From VRUE01 sp963764365 (GTDB lineage Bacteria; Actinomycetota; Thermoleophilia; Solirubrobacterales; 70-9), in assembly GCA_963764365.1 (NCBI GenBank), contig CAVXSI010000014.1, positions 1-41,812 of the forward strand: a DNA stretch of 41,812 nt, written 5' to 3'. The position numbers and the translations under genes were made by a program. The notes beneath the pieces were generated by a model, which saw only the letters and a program-made list of their open reading frames with translations, was not told the origin of the DNA and did no database searches. Below, piece by piece: positions 7,936 to 16,048 of this stretch (within the stretch, counting starts at the first letter, position 1; every line of letters begins with the position of its first letter).

Positions 7936-8787
7936 GTGGAAGCAGTGGAGACCGGCAGCGAGGGAGGCTCGTCCGCCGCGACGGTCGCGCGAGCTCGTCG
8001 AGCAGCCGCGGCGGCGACGATCGCCGCGGCCGGATGCGAGGAGCCGCGCAGCGACGCCGAGGCGCTGGTCGCCAACGCGCTCGGGGTCGGCGTCGAGGAG
8101 CTCTCGCGCGACGGCGCGGGCGAGGTCTCGCCGGAGGTCGTCGCCGCGGTCGAGGCGGCGGTCGCCCGCCGCGCCGAGCACGAGCCGCTCGCCTACGTGC
8201 TCGGCCGCGCGCCCTTCCGCGAGCCTCGAGATCCGCGTCGACCCGCGCGTGCTCTGGCCGCGCCGCGAGACCGAGCTGCTGGTCGAGGTCGGGCCCGAGC
8301 TGCCCGAGGGGGCCCGCGTGCACGAGGTCGGCACCGGCTCGGGCGCGATCGCCCTGGCGCTGATGTCCGAGCGGCCCGACCTGCGCGTCACCGCCTCGGA
8401 CCTCTCGCCGGAAGCGGCCGAAGCGGCGCGCGAGAACGCCGAGCGGCTCGGGCTCGAGCTCGAGGTCGAGCGTCGCCGAGGGCCTGCCCGACGGGCTGCG
8501 AGGGCGTCGACATGGTGATCGCCAACCTTCCCTACGTCACCGACGAGACGATCTACGAGCGCTCGCCGGAGATCCAGCGCGAGCCGCGGATCGCCGTCAC
8601 CGGCGAGTGCGGCGCCGACGGGCTCGGCGTGATCCGCGGCCTGATCGCCGAAACGCCGAGCGGCTGGCAGCTGGCGATGGAGCACGACACGCACCACGGC
8701 CCGGCGATGCGCGAGATGCTGCGCGATGCGACTACGATGCGCGACTACATGGGTGGTGAGCGGGTAACCGTCGGCGTCGCGCCGTGA
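7936..8787 (+). CDS. prmC: Peptide chain release factor N5-glutamine methyltransferase (two compensating frameshifts)
   Basis: This SAM-dependent enzyme methylates the GGQ glutamine of release factors. The start is GTG at 7936 behind a GAGGAGG ribosome-binding site. An N-terminal helical domain (SDAEALVANALGVGVEEL, EHEPLAYVLGRAPF) precedes RVLWPRRETELLVE, the SAM-binding motif VHEVGTGSGAIALAL and the catalytic-loop equivalent MVIANLPYV. Here Leu replaces the first Pro of the usual NPPY. The frame between about 8222 and 8470 is shifted and then restored, so there are two indels. The end is at TGA 8785-8787, 10 bases before lysS. Confidence 0.8.
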   Translation: MEAVETGSEGGSSAATVARARRAAAAATIAAAGCEEPRSDAEALVANALGVGVEELSRDGAGEVSPEVVAAVEAAVARRAEHEPLAYVLGRAPFREPRDPRRPARALAAPRDRAAGRGRARAARGGPRARGRHRLGRDRPGADVRAARPARHRLGPLAGSGRSGARERRAARARARGRASPRACPTGCEGVDMVIANLPYVTDETIYERSPEIQREPRIAVTGECGADGLGVIRGLIAETPSGWQLAMEHDTHHGPAMREMLRDATTMRDYMGGERVTVGVAP

Positions 8788-8797
8788 GCGCCGGCTC

Positions 8798-10268
8798 TTG
8801 AGCGCGGAGGAGCGCCTTGCGCAAGGCTCGAGCGGCTGCGGTCCGAAGGGATCGACCCCTATCCCTTCTCATTTCCGGACCGCGACCGGATCGAGCGAGA
8901 TCCTCGCGGCGCACGACCCGGCGGAGCTGGGCGAGGGCGAGCACGGCGAGCACGGCTACCGGATCGCCGGCCGGGTGACCGGCGCAGCGCGGCCACGGCA
9001 AGACCGCCTTCTTCGACGTCCGCGACCTGACCGGGACGATCCAGGCCTACGCGCGGGTCGACGCGCTCGGCGAGGAGGCGTTCGGGCGGATCGAGGACCT
9101 CGACATCGGCGACCTGGTCGGCGTCGAGGGCGACCTGCACGTGACCAAGCGCGGCCAGCTGGCGCTGGCGGTGCGCGAGTGCGTGCTGCTGGCGAAGGCG
9201 CTGCGCGACCCGCCCGACCTCTTCCACGGCATCTCCGACCCGGAGGTGCGCTACCGCCAGCGCGAGCTCGACCTGATGGCGAACGAGGAGTCGCGGCGGG
9301 TCTTCGCGATGCGGGCGAAGGTCGTCGCGGCGATCCGCGAGTACCTCAACGAGCGCGCCTACGTCGAGCTGGAAACGCCGATCCTGCAGCGGATGACCGG
9401 CGGCGCCGCGGCGCGTCCGTTCAAGACGCACCACAACGCGCTCGACCGCCACCTCTACCTGCGGATCGCGACCGAGCTGTATCTGAAGCGGGCGATCGTC
9501 GGCGGCTTCGAGAACGTCTACGAGCTGGGCAAGTTCTTCCGCAACGAGGGCATGTCGCCGCAGCACAACCCGGAGTTCACGATGCTCGAGTGGTTCGTCA
9601 GCGGGGTCGACTACCAGGGCGTGATGGACGTCGCCGAGGGGATCGTCGGCCACGTCGCCGAAAGCGTGCTGGGGACGACGAAGGTCGAGCGCGACGGCGA
9701 GGTCATCGACCTGAAGCCGCCCTGGCCGCGGCTGCGCCTGCAGGACCTGCTGAAGGAAGAGACCGGGGTCGACATCACCAAGGCGAGCCGCGACGAGCTG
9801 GCCGAGATCGCCGGCGAGGACGCCGAGCCCGACGACGACTGGGCGGCGCTGGTCGACACGCTGCAGGGCAAGCTGGTCGAGCCGAAGCTGATCCAGCCGA
9901 CCTTCATCGTCGACCTGCCGCTGGCGATCTGGCCGCTGGTCAAGCCGGTGCCCGAGCACCCCGAGCTGCTGGCGGCGGCCTTCGACGGGATCGTCGCCGG
10001 GATGGAGATCACCGGCGGCGGCACCGACGTCAACGACCCGATCGAACAGCGCCGCCACTTCGTCGAACAGCGCGAACGCCAGGAGTCGGGGGCGGAGGAG
10101 ACGCCGCACGAGCACGACGAGGAGTTCGTGCGGGCGCTCGAATACGGGATGCTGACGGCGAGCGGCTGCGGCCTCGGCGTCGACCGCCTGATGATGATCC
10201 TCAGCGGCGCCAAGACCCTGCGCGACGTGATCCTCTTCCCCTCGATGCGCGAGGCGTCACCGGGCTGA
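8798..10268 (+). CDS. lysS: Lysyl-tRNA synthetase, class II (frameshifted near the N-terminus)
   Basis: A likely TTG start at 8798 (SAEERLA) is followed by an indel, then LRSEGIDPYPF. After further shifts near 8990 come the OB-fold anticodon-binding domain (KTAFFDVRDLTGTIQAYAR; GDLVGVEGDLHVTKRGQL) and the class II core. The core shows motif 1 around FVELETPI-type sequence (YVELETPILQRMTGG), motif 2 (VYELGKFFRNEGMSPQHNPE) and motif 3 (GCGLGVDRLMMILSG). The region ITGGGTDVNDPIEQR replaces the more usual NxYxELNDP, so it is a somewhat divergent LysRS. From 9141 to the end the frame is intact. The last 12 bases overlap the convergent cation-efflux gene. Confidence 0.88.
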
Positions 10269-11222
10269 CGGGCCGAACCCACTTATAGTGGGAAATGTCC
10301 CGTCGGCGGTCAGTTCTATCTGAACGAGCCGTTCGGGCTCGTGTTCGACCTGCAGGGTCGTGTGGTGGATGTCGAACTGGCGCTCGATCAGCTCGGCGAG
10401 CTCGAGCCGGGCGCGGTGGCAGTCGGCGTCGGCCTCGACGGTGACGTGGGCGGAGAGGGCGGGGAACTCGGAGGTGACCTCCCAGACGTGCAGGTCGTGG
10501 ACCTCGACCACGCCGGGCTGTTCGGCCATGCGGCGGCCGATCTCCTGCGGGTCCATCTCCTTCGGCGCCGCCTCGAGGAAGATGCGGCCGGAATCGCGCA
10601 GCAGGCCGATCGCGGAGCGCAGCATCAGGCCGGCGACCAGCAGCGAGGCGATCGCGTCGGCCTGGTCGAAGCCGGTCAGCAGGATGACCGCCGCGGCGAT
10701 CGCCGTGCCGACGAAGGCGAAGAGGTCGGTGAGGATGTGCTGGAAGCTGCCCTCGACGTTGAGGCTCTGGCGGTTGGCCTTGGCGAGGGTGGCGGTGGCG
10801 GCGAGGTTGACGACGATGCCGGCCAGGGCGACGACGAGGATCAGCGTCGCCTCGACTTCGGGCGGCGAGACGAGCCGGCGCACCGCCTCGATCGCGATGA
10901 TCGCGGCGAGCACCAGCAGGGTGATGCCGTTGGCCTGGGCGGAGAGGATCTCGGCCCGTTTGAGGCCGAAGGTCATCTGGCCCTCGGCGGGGCGCTGGGC
11001 GAGGTTGATGGCGACCAGCGAGAAGCCGATCGCCGCGGCGTCGGTGAGCATGTGGGCGGCGTCGGAGAGCAGGGCCAGCGAGTTGGCGAGGATCCCGGTG
11101 ACGACCTCGGCCGCCATGAAGGCGAGGATCAGCGCGAGCGCGATCGCCAGCTTGCCGCGGTCGGCGTCGGCGCTGGCGCCGTGGCTGTGGCCGGCGTGGG
11201 AGTGACCGTGCGAGTGGCTCAT
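10257..11222 (-). CDS. Cation diffusion facilitator family metal efflux protein (CzcD/ZitB-like)
   Basis: This 321-residue membrane protein exports divalent metal ions such as Zn2+, Co2+ or Cd2+ in exchange for protons. The N-terminus is a His-rich metal-binding segment (MSHSHGHSHAGHSHG). Six membrane helices follow, with the transport-site motifs SDAAHMLTDA in helix 2 and HILTD in helix 5. The cytosolic C-terminal domain contains VVEVHDLHVWEV and HTTLQVEHE. The length is normal and the frame intact. The 3' end overlaps lysS tail-to-tail by 12 bases, and no metal-responsive regulator gene is next to it. Confidence 0.9.
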   Translation of the reverse strand: MSHSHGHSHAGHSHGASADADRGKLAIALALILAFMAAEVVTGILANSLALLSDAAHMLTDAAAIGFSLVAINLAQRPAEGQMTFGLKRAEILSAQANGITLLVLAAIIAIEAVRRLVSPPEVEATLILVVALAGIVVNLAATATLAKANRQSLNVEGSFQHILTDLFAFVGTAIAAAVILLTGFDQADAIASLLVAGLMLRSAIGLLRDSGRIFLEAAPKEMDPQEIGRRMAEQPGVVEVHDLHVWEVTSEFPALSAHVTVEADADCHRARLELAELIERQFDIHHTTLQVEHEPERLVQIELTADGTFPTISGFGPSAR

Positions 11223-11253
11223 CGCCGGACCATCGTTAGCACCTCGGCCGGTC

Positions 11254-12012
11254 TCAGAAGGCCGCGTGCAGCATGCCGCCGTCGATCGGGATCACGGCGC
11301 CGGTGATGTAGGCGGCGCGCTCGGAGCAGAGGAAGGCGACGAGGTCGCCGTACTCCTCGGGCCGGCCGAGGCGGCCGGCGGGCACGTCGCGCTCGGCGGC
11401 GGCTTCGGCGGCCTCGAGCGAGCCGGCCATGCCGGCGAGCCGCTCGGTGGCGAAGCGGCCGGTGGCGACGGTGTTGACGGTGACCCCGTCGGCGGCGACC
11501 TCGCGCGAGAGCGTCTTCAGGAAGCCGACCGCGGCCATGCGGTGGGAGTTGGAGAGGTTGAGGCCGGGGATCGGCTCGCGGGTCGAGCTGGAGCCGACGT
11601 TGACGACCCGCCCCCAGCCGCGTTCCTGCATCCCGGGGACGACGGCTTTGGCGAGCACGCGCGGGGCGAGGACGAGCGAGCGGTAGGCCGTGCTCCCATT
11701 CGGCGAGGTCGTTGCTCAGCGAGCGGCCGAGCGGCGGCCCGCCGGTGTTGGCGACGAGGATCTCGACCGGGCCCGAGGGCGGCCTCGACCTCCGCCGGCA
11801 GCTGCTCGAGCCGCTCGAGGTCGGCGGTGTCGGCGACGAACGGCGAGGCCTCGCCGTCGATCGTCCGCGGCCGCCTCCCCGGCGCGCTCCCGCGAGCGGC
11901 TGACGACGGCGACCCGCGCCCCTTCGCGCGCGAGCGCCTCCGCGATCCCCAGCCCGATCCCCGAGCTGGAGCCCATGACCAGGGCGACGCGCCCCTTCAG
12001 CCCCAGGTCCAT
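11254..12012 (-). CDS. SDR-family oxidoreductase lacking the usual YxxxK (frameshifted)
   Basis: The protein starts at the ATG at 12012 (MDLGLKGRVALVMGSSSGIG) with an NAD(P)-binding Rossmann motif, and ends with AAYITGAVIPIDGGML. The middle is broken by indels near 11700-11900. The active-site segment reads VNVGSSSTREPIPGLNLSNS followed by HRMA, so the catalytic Tyr and Lys of YxxxK are not found at their usual place. A subgroup of SDRs annotated as 3-oxoacyl-ACP reductase homologues has a similar LSN..R motif. It may be a non-classical reductase or an inactive homologue. It diverges from the tRNA gene, about 50 bases away. Confidence 0.75.
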
Positions 12013-12064
12013 GCCCGCCCGCAATGCTCCAACGAGCTTCACGCCGATAAAGTACACGCGCAGG

Positions 12065-12160
12065 GCGCCCGTAGCTCAGTGGTCAACGGACCCTTCACGG
12101 GGTCCAAAGAGCGTCGGTCTTTCAAGCCGAAGGTCGCGAGTTCGATTCTCGTCGGGCGCA
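12065..12160 (+). tRNA. tRNA-Glu (UUC) with a hairpin insertion in the D-loop
   Basis: The acceptor arms GCGCCCG (12065-12071) and CGGGCGC (12153-12159) pair perfectly, with discriminator A at 12160 and no encoded CCA. The D-stem is GCTC/GAGC (12074-12077 with 12109-12112). The anticodon arm is TCGGT/GCCGA around loop CTTTCAA, giving anticodon TTC at 12121-12123. The T-arm is GCGAG-TTCGATT-CTCGT. The D-loop is 31 bases instead of about 8-11. After the conserved GG it carries GGACCC-TTCACG-GGGTCC (12088-12105), a perfect 6-bp hairpin. Everything else is canonical. It could be a functional tRNA with an extra arm or a disrupted copy. Confidence 0.75.
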
Positions 12161-12199
12161 TTGGGGGAGTGCCGGCCATTGCCGGCCGCCTCACCGACT

Positions 12200-12797
12200 G
12201 CGGCTTGAGGCTGGGGGGTACTGTCGCGAGGACTTCCACGGCGAGACCCTCCAAGTCCGCCGCGCCGCCCCACGAGGGCGGATACTCGAGGAACGAAGAC
12301 TGGCCACGGCGAGCCCGACGCCGGCCGCGTCGTCCCGGTCCCCCGCGACCCTCGCCTGGATGCTCGAAGCCCAGATCAACCTCAACGGCCCCTACTGCCA
12401 GCTCCTCTTCCCAACCCCCCGCGGCCGCCTCTGGCGCGAGCGCACCTTCTACCGCGACCTCTGGCAGCCCGCCCAGAAAGCCTCCGGCCTAGGCATCCGC
12501 CCCCACGAGTGCCGCCACAGCTACGTCACCCACCGCCGCGCCGCTGGCGTCAACGATGCCGATCTAGCTGAGATCGCCGGCCATCGAGTTGAGACGATGC
12601 TGGCGCGATATAGGCACCCGGTGGGGAGGGAGTTTCGTGGTCGTGAGATCCATCATCGAATAGGTACTTCTGTGTTGGGGAGTGGACGGCCGCTAGATGC
12701 GCGAATTCGAGTTTCGAAGGGAGTCTGTGAGTCCGATCTCCCGACTATTGTGACGTTTCCCTGTGTCCGCAAAGCAGAAGACAAAAAGATCCGCTAG
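12200..12797 (+). pseudogene. 5'-truncated tyrosine recombinase/integrase remnant
   Basis: Only the C-terminal catalytic part of a phage-type integrase can be read. A segment around 12220-12350 resembles EDFHGETLQVRRAAPRGR and, in another frame, GRVVPVPRD. Then 12360 onward gives LLFPTPRGRLWRERTFYRDL, RPHECRHSYVTHRRAAG (the HxxR box), LAEIAGHRV (the second His/Trp position) and MLARYRHP with the nucleophilic Tyr. The N-terminal and core-binding domains are missing, because the tRNA gene occupies that position. The tail after about 12640 is unrelated, and the frame overlaps the methyltransferase start. It marks an old integration event at tRNA-Glu. Confidence 0.7.
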
Positions 12798-14113
12798 CCG
12801 CACCGCGGTACCCAGTCACAGAGGGTCGCTGCTGCGACTCCCCCCCAGCCCGGATTCTCCAGATCCAAAGGACCTCGCGGCAGTCCGTCGGTGGCGCAAG
12901 GGGCTTAGAGGGCCTACCGCTATAGATCTGTTCTGCGGGGCGGGCGGACTCAGCTTGGGACTCAAGCAGGCTGGATTCTCAGTCATAGCGGGTGCCGACA
13001 GTGATGAGAGAGCTGTCGAAACCCATACTGCGAGCGTGGGGGGCATGGGCTACACGGGCGACCTATCGGACCCGGCGGATTTCCTCGAGCACCTTGAGGG
13101 GTGGGGCATCGAGGGCGTTAACCTGCTGGCCGGCGGCGTCCCCTGTCAGCCTTTCTCGCGCGCTGGCCAGTCGAAGCTTCGGGATCTGGTCCGAGCCGGC
13201 GCCCGTGGCGTTGATGACCACAGGGCGTCGTTGTGGAGGAGCTTCATGGACGTGGTTGCTCGTCTCAATCCTCGCGTTGTGCTGGTTGAGAACGTCCCAG
13301 AGTTGCCTGTTTGGGACGAAGGGGCTGTCCTTATCGGCTTTCTTCGAGTCGTTCAGGGACCTCGGTTACTCCGTGACCGCTCGGGTGATCAATTGCTTTG
13401 AGCATGGCGTCCCACAGCATCGGGCCAGGCTGTTCATCGTCGCGAACCGGGATGTCAGAGCATTTCGATGGCCCGAGCCGAGGCGCAAGCGCACCACGCT
13501 TCGAGACGCAATCGGTGATCTTCCGGTGGTGCCCGGAGGGCAACGGCACGAGGAGCTGCGCTACCGAGCGCGTCAACCACTGACTCCGTTTCAAAAGCGC
13601 ATGAGGACCGGATTACCGCCAGCGTCAAGGACCGTGATTCACGATCACATCACGCGCGCCGTTAGGCACGACGACTGGGAAGCATACGGAGAGCTCGAGC
13701 AGGGTCAGACGTATGCGGATCTGCCACGGCGTCTTCGGCGCTACCGAAGCGACATCTTCACCGACAAGTACAAGCGTCTCGCCTGGGACGAGCTGAGCCG
13801 GACCATCACCGCCCACCTTGCCAAGGATGGCTACTGGTATATCCATCCAGAGCAACACCGGACGCTCTCCATAAGGGAGGCGGCTCGCCTGCAGACCTTT
13901 CCTGATCATGTCCGGTTTGCCGGCGCACCGAGCCACCGCTACCGCCAGATAGGGAACGCAGTGCCACCGATGATGGCGGAGAGCATCGGCAAGGCAATCA
14001 TCGCGACCTTGAAGAACCAAACAGATCTGCCCCCCGGGCCTCCACTGGCATTCGTAGCGACCTTCTTCGCTGGCATAGACGCAATGCAGGTCCTTTCCTT
14101 GGCGGAGTTCTGA
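12763..14113 (+). CDS. DNA (cytosine-5-)-methyltransferase (one frameshift)
   Basis: The enzyme transfers a methyl group from SAM to C5 of cytosine in a specific site, the modification part of the operon. The start is GTG at 12763, with a Lys/Ser-rich leader of about 45 residues. Motifs in order: I (TAIDLFCGAGGLSLGLKQAG), IV with the catalytic Cys (AGGVPCQPFSRAGQSK), VI (VVLVENVPEL), VIII (PQHRARLFIVA), a target-recognition region, IX/X (REAARLQTFPDHV; RQIGNAVPPMMAESIG). One indel near 13340 separates ...WDEGAVLIGF from FFESFRDLGYSV; both halves are otherwise intact. The recognition sequence cannot be read. The C-terminus overlaps the glycosylase gene. Confidence 0.88.
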
Positions 14114-14718
14114 CCTTGACCCATGGCACGTACTGATGGCAGAGATGTGTCTACACCGCACCCGTGCGGATCAGGTCGCCCCGGTCTTTAAGGCACTTCT
14201 TGAAGATTGCGCCCACTCCCGAGCACATGGTGCTAAAGGCGGATAATGCCTTGGAAGCGATGAAATCGCTTGGGCTGCACTGGCGGGCCGAGAATCTGAT
14301 CAAGGTGGCAAGCGCACTGGTTGATGAACTTGATGGGCAGGTACCTGACTCAGACCTCGAGCTGAGAATGCTCCCCGGTGTGGGGGATTACGTTTCGCAG
14401 GCGGTTCTTTGTTTTGGGTTTGGGCGTCGAGCGACGCTGATCGACGCGAACACGAGTCGAATCGTGGGACGACTGATGGGACGCGAGAACACTCGCCGCT
14501 GGCAGCTACGGCTTGATCTCTACGGACTTTCGGGAGAGGATGGCCCTGACGCAGCGTTCAACTACGCGCTGTTGGATCTGGGGGCACTGGTCTGTAAGAG
14601 TTCCAATCCCAATTGCGGTGCCTGTCCCTTGCAGAGCAACTGCGCGGCGGGATCGGGAGGGGCAACGGTTACGACCGTTGAGGCGAGCGAGGAGGCAATG
14701 TGCATCAACGAGAGATGA
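14041..14718 (+). CDS. Mig/MutY-type HhH-GPD DNA glycosylase with 4Fe-4S cluster (frameshifted, start uncertain)
   Basis: This is a base-excision glycosylase of the endonuclease III superfamily. Its N-terminus is spread over two frames before 14200: LLRWHRRNA, then after an indel RSFPWRSSDLDPWHVLMAE and LHRTRADQVAPVF. The main frame follows with MKSLGLHWRAENLIK, the helix-hairpin-helix LPGVGDYVSQAV and the catalytic Asp in TLIDANTSRIVGR. The cluster loop is CKSSNPNCGACPLQSNC (C-x6-C-x2-C-x5-C). At the position of the endonuclease III lysine there is a Tyr (GVGDY), as in the T:G mismatch glycosylase Mig.Mth, so a monofunctional mismatch glycosylase is likely. The exact start is unclear and lies within the 3' end of the methyltransferase gene. 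It overlaps the next gene by 19 bases. Confidence 0.8.
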
Positions 14719-16025
14719 TCCCGTCGGCGAGGCGACTGATGCATTCCCTGCGGGATGTCGGATACGACCTTCCGTCCGCTGTTGCAGACCTGATCGACAA
14801 CAGCATTGATGCAGGTGCCGAGGAGGTACACGTAGATACCGGCGTGAATTGGCCGGGTGCCTACCTGCGCATTGCCGATAATGGCAAGGGCATGAGCGAG
14901 AGGCGTCTCGAGGAGGCTATGCGATACGGCTCCAGCAGATCCTATTTTGGAGATGACCTCGGTTATTTCGGCCTCGGCCTGAAGACCGCCTCACTTTCGC
15001 AGTGCAGATCGCTCACGGTGGCAACCCGATCAACCACCAAGGGGAGAATCCGCGTAAGGCGCTGGGACCTAGACGACGTCAGTGATCGTGACGCCTGGCT
15101 CTTGGAGCGCCCAGCAGTTCTTGATTGCAGAGATGAGCTGATTGAGCCGCTCGAGCACCGGGTGGGGACCGTGATCATGTGGGAGAAACTCGATCGGATT
15201 CTCGGCAACCGGCGGCCCGACGGCGATGCGGCCCGCCGGAAGCTGAATTCGGTTGCAGACGAACTCCGACTTCAGCTCGGCATGGTCTTTCATCGGTTTC
15301 TTTCAAGACGGTCTGGTCCACGAAAGCTTCGGATCCTGCTGAATGAGAAATCAGTCAAGGCTTGGGATCCGTTCTCAAAATCCGAGCCCCTCACCCAGGC
15401 CCTGCCAATTCAGCGTCTTGACCTAGAGCACAACGGGGAGGTGCACAGGGTTTCGGTCAAGCCCTTCGTGCTTCCCGCCCAACACCACTTCACCAGCCAG
15501 GAGGCTCACGAACTCGCTGGAGGTCCAAATCGCTGGAATCGCCAGCAGGGCCTCTATATATATCGACACGATCGCTTGATTCAGAGCGGGGGGTGGAATC
15601 GGCTTCGCACCTTAGATGAGCACAGCAAGCTCGCCCGACTTGCACTCGATATTCCCGAGGGGGCGGATGATGCGTTCCGGACTAATGTCGCCAAGATGAG
15701 TGTCGCGATTCCGGACACGCTTCGTCCGCAGCTTCGGGTGTTGATCGCTGCCGTGGTCAGTCATGCACAGAGCACTTACCGCCAGCGTGTTCGTTTGGTG
15801 AGTGGCACAGTTCCCGACGGTTCGGATGGTGTGAATCCCGAGCGGCGAGTTGTGCTGGGTGATCAGTGGCCCGTTATCGTCGAGATATTGGAACATGAAA
15901 TGGCAGATCACCCCGATCTCCTCGACCGAGTCCTAGTTGCTTTGGCAAATGCTCCGCCCGCCGGAGAAGTCTCAACGGAGGCTCCGGAAGCGATAGCAGC
16001 CGACCTAACTCATCGCCCGTCCTGA
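14700..16025 (+). CDS. MORC/MutL-like GHKL ATPase, copy A
   Basis: This 441-residue protein starts at a GTG at 14700, inside the end of the glycosylase gene. The Bergerat ATP-binding fold occupies about residues 1-130. It shows the N-box SAVADLIDNSIDAGA (Asp where MutL has its catalytic Glu), the G1 box LRIADNGKGMS and G2 FGLGLKTASLSQC. An S5-like transducer domain follows with TVIMWEKLDRIL, MVFHRFLSRRSGPRKLRI and the characteristic LYIYRHDRLIQSGGWNRL. This layout matches prokaryotic MORC-class ATPases found with restriction-modification genes. By analogy, ATP-driven dimer closure on DNA would license or recruit the nuclease. Copy B, 23 bases downstream, is a clear paralogue. Confidence 0.85.
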   Translation: MHQREMIPSARRLMHSLRDVGYDLPSAVADLIDNSIDAGAEEVHVDTGVNWPGAYLRIADNGKGMSERRLEEAMRYGSSRSYFGDDLGYFGLGLKTASLSQCRSLTVATRSTTKGRIRVRRWDLDDVSDRDAWLLERPAVLDCRDELIEPLEHRVGTVIMWEKLDRILGNRRPDGDAARRKLNSVADELRLQLGMVFHRFLSRRSGPRKLRILLNEKSVKAWDPFSKSEPLTQALPIQRLDLEHNGEVHRVSVKPFVLPAQHHFTSQEAHELAGGPNRWNRQQGLYIYRHDRLIQSGGWNRLRTLDEHSKLARLALDIPEGADDAFRTNVAKMSVAIPDTLRPQLRVLIAAVVSHAQSTYRQRVRLVSGTVPDGSDGVNPERRVVLGDQWPVIVEILEHEMADHPDLLDRVLVALANAPPAGEVSTEAPEAIAADLTHRPS

Positions 16026-16048
16026 TATCCCAAACCTAGGCTCGCAAA

